In this document: positions 30,337 to 38,393 of the stretch, in pieces
Numbering within the stretch: the stretch's first letter is position 1
Layout of the letters: the number at the start of each line of letters is the position of its first letter
DNA from: Burkholderia cenocepacia
GTDB taxonomy: Bacteria; Pseudomonadota; Gammaproteobacteria; Burkholderiales; Burkholderiaceae
Direction of reading: 5' to 3'
NCBI RefSeq assembly: GCF_014211915.1
Contig: NZ_CP060040.1
Span: 1,240,001-1,304,000 of the forward strand
Length of the DNA: 64,000 nt
Program-made: the position numbers and the translations under genes
Notes under the pieces: generated by a model
Databases searched by the model: none
Told to the model about the DNA's origin: nothing
What the model saw: the letters and a program-made list of their open reading frames with translations, nothing else

Positions 30337-31044
30337 ATGACTTTCGATTTCGCACTTCGCCTTTTCACCGCGTTCGCCTGCGGCGTCGCCATCGGCCTCG
30401 AGCGCCAGATGCGCCAGCGCACGGCCGGCCTGCGCACCATCACGCTCGTCGCGAGCGGCGCGTGCCTGTTCGTCACGCTCGGCGTGCTGACCGGCAACGG
30501 CGTCGCGGGCGTCACGCAGATCGCCGCGTATGTCGTGTCGGGCGTCGGCTTTCTCGGCGGCGGCGTGATCATGCGCGACAAGGGCTCGATCCAGGGCATC
30601 AACACGGCCGCGACGCTGTGGTGCTCGGCCGCCGTCGGCGTACTGGCCGGCTCCGGCCACTACGTGCCCGCGCTCGCCGGTACCGGCGTCGTGCTGCTCA
30701 CCAATACGGTGCTGCGCGGCGTCAGCCAGGCCATCAACGCGACGCCCGTCTCCAATGCCGATCTCGTGCGCGAATACCAGATCACCGTGATCTGCCTTGC
30801 CGCCGACGAAGTGCACATCCGCACGCTGCTGTCGAACGCGATGTATGCGAAGCCGCTGTCGTTCCAGAGCCTCACGAGCGAGGACGTGCCCGAGCAGCCG
30901 GACCGGCTGAAGGTCACCGCGACGTTGAAGCTGCATCCGAAGGATCAGCAGAAGCTCGAGCAGATCGCGAGCCGGATGAGCATGGAGAAAAGCATTTCCA
31001 GCGTGAGCTGGACCGCGAAGGAAGCGGAGCCGATGATGGAGTGA
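30337..31044 (+). CDS. MgtC/SapB family membrane protein
   Basis: A 235-residue protein with four to five N-terminal helices (about 5-135), including the family signature GLERQMRQRTAGLRT and GVGFLGGGVI. A C-terminal ACT-like cytoplasmic domain follows (about 148-230). MgtC proteins adapt bacteria to low magnesium and acid, and inhibit ATP synthase in some species. The start at 30337 follows GGCAGGA; the 9-residue extension to 30310 is unlikely. Confidence 0.88.
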   Translation: MTFDFALRLFTAFACGVAIGLERQMRQRTAGLRTITLVASGACLFVTLGVLTGNGVAGVTQIAAYVVSGVGFLGGGVIMRDKGSIQGINTAATLWCSAAVGVLAGSGHYVPALAGTGVVLLTNTVLRGVSQAINATPVSNADLVREYQITVICLAADEVHIRTLLSNAMYAKPLSFQSLTSEDVPEQPDRLKVTATLKLHPKDQQKLEQIASRMSMEKSISSVSWTAKEAEPMME

Positions 31045-31087
31045 GCCACGTGGCGGCCGCCGCCTCCGGCGCCGCCGTCGCGTCGCG

Positions 31088-31806
31088 TCAAGGTGTTTCG
31101 ATGAGCCCCGCCGAGATCGCCTTGACGACTGCCTGGACCTTGTTGGTCGCGCCGAGCTTCTCGAGGATGTTGTTCACGTGGAAGTTGACCGTGCGCTCCG
31201 AGATGCTGAGGATCTGGCCGATTTCGCACGCGGTCTTGCCCTCGGCCGTCCAGCACAGCACCTCGCGCTCGCGCGCGGTCAGCGTGACGCCCGCGGCCGG
31301 CGACAGCTTCGGCACCATGAAGCGGCTCATCAGCGAATGCGACAGGTTCGCGAGCCAGTTGGTCTGCAGCGTCAGCATGTTGATCTCGGCTGGCGTCAGC
31401 CGGTCGGCTGCCGGGCGATGCTCAGCAGGCCGAACGCGCCGCGCGCCGCCCAGCTCGATTGCGCGACGCCCACCGACAGCCCGAAATCGCGCGCGTCCTG
31501 CCACAGCGGGCACGGGTCGATCCGGTCGACGTCCGGCCAGACGATCATGTTGGTGCTGAGCGCGCCGTCGCGAACCGTCGAATCGATCTCGATGTAGTTC
31601 TGCGCCTGATAGTGCGCCATCCAGCCGTCCGGATAGGTATTGAAGATCGCGACCGCGGGCTTCGAAACGGGCAGCGGTACGCGAATGCCGTAACAGCAGT
31701 ATTCGAATCCGAGCCGCTTGGAATAGGCGGCGATCCGCTGGAAGAGCTGCTGCTCGTCTTCCGCGGCGCTGAATTGTTGGTAGGCATCCTGCCAGCGCAG
31801 TTCCAT
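31088..31806 (-). pseudogene. cepR: AHL-responsive LuxR regulator CepR, frameshifted
   Basis: Quorum-sensing receptor-activator broken by a one-base loss. The first frame (31806 down to 31396) encodes the autoinducer-binding domain (GWMAHYQAQNYIEID ... MIVWPD) and stops after SIARQPTG. A second frame continues from ADRLTPAEINML to the GerE-type HTH (TAREREVLCWTAEGKTACEIG) and ends ISAGLIETP at 31088. Total length is 719 nt; one added base near 31408 would give 239 codons plus stop, exactly the CepR length. As read, the product lacks its DNA-binding domain. Sequencing error cannot be excluded. Confidence 0.88.
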
Positions 31807-31879
31807 TCGTTCTCCGACAACGTCACGCTGTCATACTTGTCAGGTTCCAGCACCCGTTCGAGGCTGATACATTCCGCGC

Positions 31880-32323
31880 ATGACTTCACCCTTGCTGCAC
31901 CCTGTCCCCGGCCCGTCCCCGGACGGCTACGTACGCCTGTCAGAAGGCGCACTGGCCGCACTCGCGCTCGAGCATGTCGCGAGCGGCCTCGACCCGTCGC
32001 TGCTGGCCGAACTGCGCGATAACGCGATCGACGCCCGCCTCGCCGGCTATACCGAATGGCATCGCCCGGCCGGTGCCGGCGTCGCCTACGTGACGGTCGG
32101 CTGGGACTGGTACCTCGAACGCGCGACGGGCACGTTCGTGATCGCGGGCGGCGACGTCCGCAGCAACGTGATGGCCATCGACGCCAAGGGTGCCGACATC
32201 GGCATGTTCCGCACGGCCGCCGCGCTCGCCGCCCGACTCGCCGCGATCGACTGGCCTGCCGCAGTCGCGTCGGCCCTGCTCGGGCGTGACGACGCCTATC
32301 ATGCCGGCCCCACGCTCCAGTGA
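31880..32323 (+). CDS. rsaM: RsaM family (DUF4902) quorum-sensing modulator
   Basis: A 147-residue protein of the RsaM / DUF4902 family. In Burkholderia it is encoded between cepR and cepI and represses AHL production. It is recognised by position and by features such as AYVTVGWDWYLERATG. The structure-based family has no known enzyme activity. It is divergent from cepR by 73 bp. The frame is intact. A degenerate lux-box-like repeat CTGTCA-N4-TGTCAG (31828-31843) lies between the two starts. Confidence 0.85.
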   Translation: MTSPLLHPVPGPSPDGYVRLSEGALAALALEHVASGLDPSLLAELRDNAIDARLAGYTEWHRPAGAGVAYVTVGWDWYLERATGTFVIAGGDVRSNVMAIDAKGADIGMFRTAAALAARLAAIDWPAAVASALLGRDDAYHAGPTLQ

Positions 32324-32452
32324 CAACCGGCCGCGCATTCTTCCGACGATTTTGCCAGACTGGCGCTCTTTATAAATAAAAGCCGCCCGGTTTTCAATCC
32401 CGTCGATCAAGAAACCGTTACCACGTCCCGAATGGCGTCTTCACGTCGCCAC

Positions 32453-32476
32453 CCTGTAAGAGTTACCAGTTACAGG
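32453..32476 (+). promoter_or_regulatory. cep (lux-type) box of cepI
   Basis: An inverted repeat CCTGTAA-N10-TTACAGG at 32453-32476. Its centre (32464.5) lies about 41.5 bp before the predicted start near 32506, served by TGTAAT at 32494-32499. This is the class II lux-box arrangement in which CepR-AHL stands in for the -35 element. The box looks intact although cepR is broken. Confidence 0.85.
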
Positions 32477-32533
32477 CTCCTCGTGCCGCGCGCTGTAATG
32501 CACGCATATAAAAGCACAGATCCGAGGACATCC

Positions 32534-33142
32534 ATGCAGACCTTCGTTCACGAGGAAGGGCGGTTGCCACACGAACTCGCGGCGGATCTCGGGCGCTATC
32601 GGCGCCGTGTGTTCGTCGAACAGCTCGGTTGGGCGCTCCCGTCGGCGAACGAAAGTTTCGAGCGTGACCAGTTCGATCGCGACGATACCGTCTACGTGTT
32701 CGCGCGAAACGCCGACGGCGACATGTGCGGATGTGCGCGCCTGCTGCCGACGACGCGCCCGTATCTGCTGAAGTCGCTGTTCGCCGACCTGGTCGCCGAG
32801 GACATGCCGCTGCCGCAATCGGCCGCCGTCTGGGAATTGTCCCGATTCGCGGCGACCGACGACGAAGGCGGCTCCGGCAACGCGGAGTGGGCCGTGCGTC
32901 CGATGCTCGCGGCCGTCGTCGAGTGCGCGGCGCAACTCGGCGCGCGGCAGCTGATCGGCGTGACGTTCGCGAGCATGGAGCGGCTGTTCCGCCGGATCGG
33001 CATACACGCGCACCGCGCAGGCCCGCCGAAGCAGGTAGATGGGCGTCTGGTGGTCGCGTGCTGGATCGACATCGATCCGCAAACGTTTGCTGCGCTAGGA
33101 ATAGAGCCGGGGCAGACTACCCGGCAAGCTATCGCCGCCTGA
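32534..33142 (+). CDS. cepI: N-acyl-homoserine lactone synthase CepI
   Basis: A 202-residue LuxI-type synthase that makes N-octanoyl-homoserine lactone (with minor hexanoyl) from SAM and acyl-ACP. The conserved residues are present: RRRVFVEQLGW (Arg, Phe, Trp), ERDQFDRDDTVYVF, GCARLLPTTRPYLL and WELSRFA. Length and sequence fit CepI of the B. cepacia complex. The start at 32534 (MQTFVHEEG) follows GAGGACAT; upstream in-frame codons overlap the cep box. Confidence 0.97.
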   Translation: MQTFVHEEGRLPHELAADLGRYRRRVFVEQLGWALPSANESFERDQFDRDDTVYVFARNADGDMCGCARLLPTTRPYLLKSLFADLVAEDMPLPQSAAVWELSRFAATDDEGGSGNAEWAVRPMLAAVVECAAQLGARQLIGVTFASMERLFRRIGIHAHRAGPPKQVDGRLVVACWIDIDPQTFAALGIEPGQTTRQAIAA

Positions 33143-33192
33143 GCTGGAACGCGCATTCCATCCGGGCGGCATCGTAACGAAGGAGAACCAAC

Positions 33193-33957
33193 GTGGATCA
33201 GTCTCAGGTCTTTCGCGCGATGATGCCCGGGTTGACGAGCGCCGGCGGCGCCCGCATCGCGGTCGCCTATCCGTCGTTTCCCAGGCCGTTGCCGCTCGTG
33301 CGGCTCGACCGTCGCGGGCTCGTGTTTCGTGCCGTCGGCGCCGCACCGCTCGTGTGCGGGCTGCCGCGCCCGGCAACGCTGCTGGTCGCGGACGAGCCGC
33401 TGTGCTCGCTGCGCCTCGTGATCCGCGACATCGCCCCGGCCGGCGACGGCCGCCACGACCTGACGATGCAGCCGTCCGGCGCCGCCGGCGACGAATTGCT
33501 ATGGCACGCATTGCGCGATCGCGAGCCGTACCGGCAGATTCGGCACCCGCTCGCGCCGGTCGCCCTGCCCGTCGCCACCGGCGGCGAACCGCATGCGGCG
33601 GCCGCCGAAACCGCTGCGCGCCCGTCGCGCAGCGCGGCCTTCCGCCTGCCCAGCCATAGCGACGCGCTGTTCTTCGCGGACTGGCTCGAATATCACTTCG
33701 ACGAACTGCGCGCGCTGTCGCAACAGCATGGGCCGCAACTGCAGCTCAATCAGCTCGAACGACAGGTCGACGATGATGAAGTCGGCGTGCGTTTCGTCTA
33801 CGACATCGACGGGCACGCGACGCGGCACGCACTGACCGACTGCGCGCGCGAAGCGTGTACATGGATCGAGACGGAGATGCGCAGCAAATACGCGCTGCCG
33901 GTCGCGCAAGAGCGGTTTGGCGCGTTTGCGGCGCATGCACGGGTCGCCGGCATGTGA
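33193..33957 (+). CDS. Conserved hypothetical protein downstream of cepI
   Basis: A 254-residue protein from a GTG at 33193 behind a strong AAGGAGA. It has no signal peptide or membrane segment. The centre is Ala-rich (about 125-150) and the C-terminal 90 residues (FADWLEYHFDELRALSQQHG onward) are charged and probably helical. No family recognised. Only 50 bp separate it from cepI, so co-transcription under the cep box is likely; a homologue co-regulated with cepI is known in B. cenocepacia. Confidence 0.8.
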   Translation: MDQSQVFRAMMPGLTSAGGARIAVAYPSFPRPLPLVRLDRRGLVFRAVGAAPLVCGLPRPATLLVADEPLCSLRLVIRDIAPAGDGRHDLTMQPSGAAGDELLWHALRDREPYRQIRHPLAPVALPVATGGEPHAAAAETAARPSRSAAFRLPSHSDALFFADWLEYHFDELRALSQQHGPQLQLNQLERQVDDDEVGVRFVYDIDGHATRHALTDCAREACTWIETEMRSKYALPVAQERFGAFAAHARVAGM

Positions 33958-34091
33958 ATGAGGCCGCGCCGCGCGCCGCCCCAAGGCGGTCTGCGCGGCG
34001 GCAAGTTGCGCGGATGCAACGAGGGCTTGCAAACGTCCGGGTTTTCCCTTAAATTTACGTCTGTCTCCTCCATGTCTCCAAACATGGATTC

Positions 34092-34118
34092 AGCCCGCTC
34101 ACAGCAGCGGGCTTTTTT
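34092..34118 (+). terminator. Terminator of the cepI operon
   Basis: AGCCCGCT (34092-34099) pairs with AGCGGGCT (34106-34113), 6-nt loop, followed by a run of T. A weaker hairpin (about 34071-34090) precedes it, so the last 60 nt before it could also be a processed 3' RNA; nothing more is claimed. Confidence 0.85.
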
Positions 34119-34161
34119 ATTGCCTGAACGGTTTACGGGGCCACATCATCACCACCGCCGG

Positions 34162-34452
34162 CTAGCCTGCCGGACGCATCCCGGTCGGCCGCACCCAGTA
34201 GTGATGCAGCGCAAATATCAGCGCCACCGCCGCGATCAGTATCAGGAGCAGGTACAACCACCCTTTCCTGGTCGACGGCAGGTCCGCCAGGGCGCTCGCG
34301 TCACCCGTCAGCGCCGCCAACGCGACCATCGCCAGGCCGGCCAGCACCAACGTCCCTTTTGCCACCCATCCGAACGCGACCTCTAGTCCGGCTGCCCATC
34401 GCGACTGACGGTAAGGTCCGACAATTGGCCGACGCAGATCAGGCTTACCCAT
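34162..34452 (-). CDS. Small hypothetical membrane protein
   Basis: A 96-residue protein with two hydrophobic helices (about 23-47 and 66-84) joined by an acidic/polar loop. The N-terminus is basic and cytoplasmic by the positive-inside rule. No family recognised. Start is ATG 34452. Confidence 0.65.
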   Translation of the reverse strand: MGKPDLRRPIVGPYRQSRWAAGLEVAFGWVAKGTLVLAGLAMVALAALTGDASALADLPSTRKGWLYLLLILIAAVALIFALHHYWVRPTGMRPAG

Positions 34453-34741
34453 TCGTCAGTTCCCTACCGGCATGCGCGTGTACGCGCATCGTGCGGCAAG
34501 CGCTGCCGAACGCATGAATGTTGATGGGTAGCCGCTGCGATGCGGAGTGCGCACACTGGATCGAAATGCGTCATGTTTTCTTTCGCGAGACGAGGCTCAG
34601 CACAATTCGATTCGTTTGGCCGGGCCGAATCGATATCGTTCGATACGGCCAGTATCGCCCGAAACGCGATCCGCTCGCCTCGCCCAATCGCGATCGGCCG
34701 GCTTATCATTGACCGGCCAGCCACTTCCCGTCGAGGTCATC

Positions 34742-35128
34742 TTGCACGCCCATCTGCGCATTGCCCGTCCGGTCAACAACCTCGCCCGCACCGAACGCAT
34801 GTATCGCGACGGCCTCGATCTGTCGGTACTGGCGCGCTTCGACGATCACGACGGCTTTTCCGGCGTGATGCTCGGACGCAAAGGCCTCGACTATCACTTC
34901 GAGTTCACGCACTGCCCCGACCATCCGATCGCGCCGTCGCCGACGCCCGAGGATTTGATCGTGTTCTATTTGCCCGATCGGCCGGAATGGGAAGCCGCCT
35001 GCGAGCGCGCGACCGCACACGGCTTCATGCCGGTGACGTCGTTCAATCCGTATTGGGAAATTTCCGGCCAGACCTTCGAGGATGCCGACGGTTACCGAAT
35101 CGTTTTGCAGAACGGCACGTGGCGCTGA
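34742..35128 (+). CDS. VOC (glyoxalase-like) family protein
   Basis: A 128-residue single VOC-fold protein (RIARPVNNLARTERMYRDGL, then YHFEFTHCPDHPIAPSPTPED, then SFNPYWEISGQTFEDADGYRIVL). His in the opening strand and Glu in the middle strand are plausible metal ligands. The start appears to be the TTG at 34742 with GAGGTCATC upstream, because the conserved strand 1 would be lost from the first available ATG. Substrate unknown. Confidence 0.75.
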   Translation: MHAHLRIARPVNNLARTERMYRDGLDLSVLARFDDHDGFSGVMLGRKGLDYHFEFTHCPDHPIAPSPTPEDLIVFYLPDRPEWEAACERATAHGFMPVTSFNPYWEISGQTFEDADGYRIVLQNGTWR

Positions 35129-35411
35129 TGGGCTGACGTGCGTAAGCCGTTACACGCCGGGGTGGCTGCCGCCGGTGGTCGCACATCCGCACTTGCCGGT
35201 CGCCGGCGATGCAGCGTCAGGCATTCGGGCTTCGATTCGACGGCGTGATCGTTACGCGAGTACGGAACGGACGAATGCCACGCCCAACGCAGTTGACTGT
35301 CACAAGCGGCCACTGGACGCATGAGGGGAAGGAAGTCGCGATCGTCGCGTGTACCGGCAATGATCGGAACAACAGATGACGAGAAACGGGCGCTAGCGCC
35401 GCCCGCTCGGG

Positions 35412-36062
35412 TTACTCGTTTTCTTCGAAGTAATGCCCGAACTTCGTCTGCTTCGTGCGGATATAACGCTCGTTTTCCTCACGCACGGGCACCGCAAGCG
35501 CCACGCGCTCGCAGACGGGAATGCCATGCTTCACGAGCGTATCGAACTTCTTCGGATTGTTGCTCATCAGCCGCACCGACGTCACGCCGAGGATGCGCAG
35601 GATCGCAGCGGCCGAGTCATATTCGCGAGCGTCGTCGGGGAGGCCGAGATCGAGGTTCGCCTCGACGGTGTCACGCCCCTGCTCCTGCAGCGCGTACGCG
35701 CGGATCTTGTTGCTCAGGCCGATGCCGCGGCCTTCATGGCCGCGCAGATACAGCAGCACGCCGCGGTCTTCGGCCGCGATGTAACGCAATGCGAGATCGA
35801 GTTGCTCGCCGCAATCGCAGCGGTACGAGCCGAACACGTCACCGGTCAAGCATTCGGAATGCAGCCGGGTCAGCACGGACTGCTCGCCCGTCACGTCGCC
35901 CATCACGAGCGCGAGATGTTCGGCATCGCTGCCCGATACGCGAAACGCGTATGACGTGAACGTACCGTAGCGCGTGGGCAGCGACGCCGTGGCGACGAGC
36001 GTCACGCACTCGTCGGCCTGGCCATTGCCCGGCGTGGGCGATTGGGGACGCGAAGACATCAT
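35412..36062 (-). CDS. ribA: GTP cyclohydrolase II
   Basis: A 216-residue GTP cyclohydrolase II that opens GTP in the first committed step of riboflavin synthesis. It shows the zinc-binding Cys cluster ([21 protein letters not shown] region, three Cys) and the GHEGRGIGL nucleotide loop. It is stand-alone, without a RibB domain. The start may be 36062 or the adjacent ATG at 36059. Burkholderia usually carries a second, RibBA-type copy; this one may be dedicated to another flavin-derived need. Confidence 0.93.
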   Translation of the reverse strand: MMSSRPQSPTPGNGQADECVTLVATASLPTRYGTFTSYAFRVSGSDAEHLALVMGDVTGEQSVLTRLHSECLTGDVFGSYRCDCGEQLDLALRYIAAEDRGVLLYLRGHEGRGIGLSNKIRAYALQEQGRDTVEANLDLGLPDDAREYDSAAAILRILGVTSVRLMSNNPKKFDTLVKHGIPVCERVALAVPVREENERYIRTKQTKFGHYFEENE

Positions 36063-36238
36063 GAATTCAATCGAAACTTCAGGAATGTAGGAGTTGTGTG
36101 GATGGTGCGTGACGGGAGTTTACCGCTAATCTGGAAACGTCACGCGACTGCCGCCGCCCGCCCGGCTATACTGGGCTCACCGGGTGACGCGCAGCACGCC
36201 CCGCCTGCCCTGCATCGACCTGCACACGGAGAAAGCGA

Positions 36239-36700
36239 ATGAGCACGACTGTCGCGCAGATTCTCAAGGCCAAGCCGGATTCGGGCCGCACCATCTACAC
36301 CGTCACGAAGTCCGATCTCGTCTACGACGCCATCAAGCTGATGGCGGAAAAGGGCATCGGTGCACTGCTGGTCGTGGACGGCGACGACATCGCGGGTATC
36401 GTCACCGAGCGCGACTACGCGCGCAAGATCGTCCTGCAGGACCGCTCGTCGAAAGCCACTCGCGTCGAGGAAATCATGACGGCGAAGGTGCGCTACGTCG
36501 AACCGTCGCAATCCACCGACGAGTGCATGGCACTGATGACCGAGCACCGGATGCGCCACTTGCCCGTGCTCGACGGCGGCAAGCTGGTCGGTCTCATCTC
36601 CATCGGCGACCTCGTGAAGAGCGTGATTGCCGATCAGCAGTTCACGATCAGCCAGCTCGAACACTATATCCACGGCACGCCTACCGTCACGTCCGCCTGA
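36239..36700 (+). CDS. Tandem CBS domain protein
   Basis: A 153-residue protein of two CBS repeats (about 14-65 and 78-132), which together form one adenosine-nucleotide-binding Bateman module. Typical GIGALLVVDGDDIAGIVTERD and MRHLPVLDGGKLVGLISIGD segments are present. No attached enzyme domain. Such stand-alone proteins sense energy state or act on partners; no partner is evident here. Confidence 0.9.
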   Translation: MSTTVAQILKAKPDSGRTIYTVTKSDLVYDAIKLMAEKGIGALLVVDGDDIAGIVTERDYARKIVLQDRSSKATRVEEIMTAKVRYVEPSQSTDECMALMTEHRMRHLPVLDGGKLVGLISIGDLVKSVIADQQFTISQLEHYIHGTPTVTSA

Positions 36701-36710
36701 TCCGCCCAGC

Positions 36711-36741
36711 AAAAAAGGCCCAAACGCGTCAGCGTCTGGGC
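36711..36741 (-). terminator. Terminator downstream of the DUF4148 gene
   Basis: A 10-bp stem with one mismatch (36718-36727 with 36732-36741) and GTCA loop. On the minus strand it is followed by six T (36711-36716). It ends about 120 bp beyond the DUF4148 stop and may also stop plus-strand readthrough from the CBS gene. Confidence 0.7.
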
Positions 36742-36857
36742 GGAAAGCCGCCGGCATGCGGCGACGGAGGTTCTGCTCCTGCGGACGGACGACGCGCGCA
36801 GTTCGCGCGCGTCTCGTCAATTCAGCGGTGCGCTCGGGCAGACCGGGGGATGTTCAA

Positions 36858-37187
36858 TCAGTTACCGAAGTACACCGAATTCACGGGATTCGGCGCGTCC
36901 CGCGTCACGCGGCGGCCGCCTTGCGCGGCACCCGTCGCCACGGCACCGTAGCCGCTCGTATCGGCTTGCGCGAGCATCGGCTGATTCGGCTGGATGCGTT
37001 GCTCGGCAGCCTGGATGTCGCTCGGATATTGCGAATCGCTCGCCAGCGGCTTGTAGCCGTTCTGCTCGAGCTGCACGAGTTCGGCCTTGACCTGAGCGCG
37101 GGTCAACCCCTGCTCGGACTGTGCAAACGATGCAATCGGAGTGGCAAGGACGGATGCGGCAATAGCTGCGTAGATGATCGACTTCAT
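36858..37187 (-). CDS. DUF4148 secreted protein
   Basis: A 109-residue periplasmic protein with a signal peptide cleaved about SFA|QSEQG. The DUF4148 pattern follows: GLTRAQVKAELVQLEQNGY ... YPSDIQAAEQRI. These small proteins are abundant in Burkholderiales and have no known function. The start at 37187 follows GGAGGTAAATC on the minus strand. Confidence 0.85.
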   Translation of the reverse strand: MKSIIYAAIAASVLATPIASFAQSEQGLTRAQVKAELVQLEQNGYKPLASDSQYPSDIQAAEQRIQPNQPMLAQADTSGYGAVATGAAQGGRRVTRDAPNPVNSVYFGN

Positions 37188-37698
37188 GATTTACCTCCGG
37201 AATATGTTCTCTTTTGACGTCGCCTCGGCAGGACTGTCTGAAGCGATTGAATTCAGTGTAGTGCGCGCCACTCCAAGGGGAAACCCTTAGTTTGAACATA
37301 CAGCGTTGCATTTTTGGAAAAAATCACCCACTGTTTCCGGACAGGGTCGTCGCGACTTGCTTCATCTACACAACAATCGCTGACGAAACGCCAACAACCC
37401 GATCACATGTCTGGAAGGTTGTGTTGTAAAATCGTAAGGTTTTATTCGCCAGTCGATATTCCATCCACCATGTACGCGCTCACGCCCCTTTCGGTTTCGC
37501 CGTCCGGCCCGGCCGGCGTGCGCGCGCGCGCCGGCCAGCCGGCGCATTCCGTCGCTCGACGCACGGCCCAGGCGCCGCTCGCCCCTGCCCGGCGCCTGAT
37601 CTGACCGCTCGGTCTCCACCCGGAGCCAGGTTAGACAGGCTCCGGGCGATCCTCATAGGCACGCCACGCCTGCCCCGCCGATCATTTGGAGAACCACC
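37188..37698. other. Long intergenic region and rnk leader
   Basis: About 511 bp. The left part must hold the DUF4148 promoter (minus strand). The right part leads into rnk. It contains a 44-codon ATG frame at 37470-37604, rich in Ala, Arg and Pro and without a clear ribosome-binding site. A hairpin CGGAGCC-N10-GGCTCCG follows at 37621-37644, 55 nt before the rnk ATG. TTGTAAAAT near 37425 could be a -10 region. A leader-type control is possible but unproven. Confidence 0.35.
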
Positions 37699-38097
37699 AT
37701 GAAACAACGCCTTTACCAGCTGACCGAACTCGACGTCGCTCGCCTCGAAAAGCATGCCGAGCACAACCCGCGCTTCCAGACGATGCTCGACACGTTGCTC
37801 GAACGCGCCGATATCGTCCAGCCCAACGCCATCAAGGCGAACGTCGTCACGATGAACTCGCAGATCACGCTGCTCGACGAAGCGACCCAGGAACAAGCCA
37901 CCTGGACGATCGTTTATCCGGACTCCGCCAACCTCGAACTCGGCCGCCTGAACGTCTTCTCGCCGGTCGGCATGGCGCTGCTGGGCACGCAACGCGGCCA
38001 GATGGTCAAGGTGATGCAGCCGAGCGGCGCCGAAAAGCTGATGAAGGTCGCCTCGATCGTGTTCCAGCCGGAAGCGAACGGCGAATACACGCGCTGA
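37699..38097 (+). CDS. rnk: Regulator of nucleoside diphosphate kinase (Rnk-like)
   Basis: A 132-residue protein with an N-terminal helical part and a C-terminal FKBP-like GreA/GreB domain (about 47-128: ITLLDEATQEQATWTIVYPD ... NVFSPVGMALLGTQRGQMV). Rnk proteins bind RNA polymerase or influence nucleoside diphosphate kinase; they lack the coiled coil needed for transcript cleavage. The start at 37699 has TTTGGAGAACC upstream. Confidence 0.88.
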   Translation: MKQRLYQLTELDVARLEKHAEHNPRFQTMLDTLLERADIVQPNAIKANVVTMNSQITLLDEATQEQATWTIVYPDSANLELGRLNVFSPVGMALLGTQRGQMVKVMQPSGAEKLMKVASIVFQPEANGEYTR

Positions 38098-38138
38098 GCC
38101 GCCGGTCGACCCGCGCCGCGCCATACGGGCGCAGAACG

Positions 38139-38287
38139 AAAAAAGCGAGGCACCGGTGAACTGACCCCACGAAGTTGGGCGGTTAAAAGCTAAGCGGCCA
38201 AGGGCTTGAACCGCTTGGATTTCTTGGACAGTACCGAGCGTTAGTGTTCGGTCTTTCTAGAGCAGATCACACCGGCCTCGCTTTTTT
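38139..38287. terminator. rnk terminator split by an insertion
   Basis: AAAAAAGCGAGG (38139-38150) and CCTCGCTTTTTT (38276-38287) are perfect 12-nt complements. Each arm is bordered by a copy of CACCGG, and 113 bp separate the two copies. Removing the insert and one CACCGG restores a 12-bp hairpin with a 6-nt CACCGG loop and T tail: a standard bidirectional terminator. With the insert, the arms are 125 nt apart. Confidence 0.75.
38157..38269. mobile_element. 113-bp IS remnant or MITE-like element
   Basis: The element begins TGAACTGACCCC, like the ends of IS150-group (IS3 family) elements, and ends AGCAGATCA. Its ends share the inverted TGANCTG. Direct repeats CACCGG flank it (38151-38156 and 38270-38275), as expected for a target duplication. 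On the minus strand a 15-residue tail (SVLSKKSKRFKPLAA then stop) is readable, with a stop two codons upstream, so any transposase is almost wholly deleted. The IS assignment is by end similarity only. Confidence 0.6.
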
Positions 38288-38330
38288 GCATCCGGACGAT
38301 CCGGGTTGCCGCCATCGCACTCGGCAGACG

Positions 38331-38358
38331 AAAAAAAGGCGCCCGAAGGCGCCTTTTT
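38331..38358 (-). terminator. Terminator of the major porin
   Basis: GGCGCC-CGAA-GGCGCC (38338-38353) flanked by seven A on the left and five T on the right; works on both strands. It follows the porin stop by about 40 bp. Confidence 0.85.
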
Positions 38359-38393
38359 CGATGTTGCGAAGCGGGTTACCCCGCCCGTCACGC

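Noticed and set aside
31088..31806. Programmed frameshifting as explanation for cepR
   Set aside because: The junction CGGCAGCCGACC has no slippery heptamer and no stimulatory structure was evident; a one-base deletion is simpler.
34020..34118. Possible small RNA before the cepI-operon terminator
   Set aside because: A hairpin plus terminator is present, but no independent promoter was found; reported only as the terminator.
34464..34741. Short frames on both strands between the membrane protein and the VOC gene
   Set aside because: No ribosome-binding sites, no family character; treated as promoter DNA of the VOC gene.
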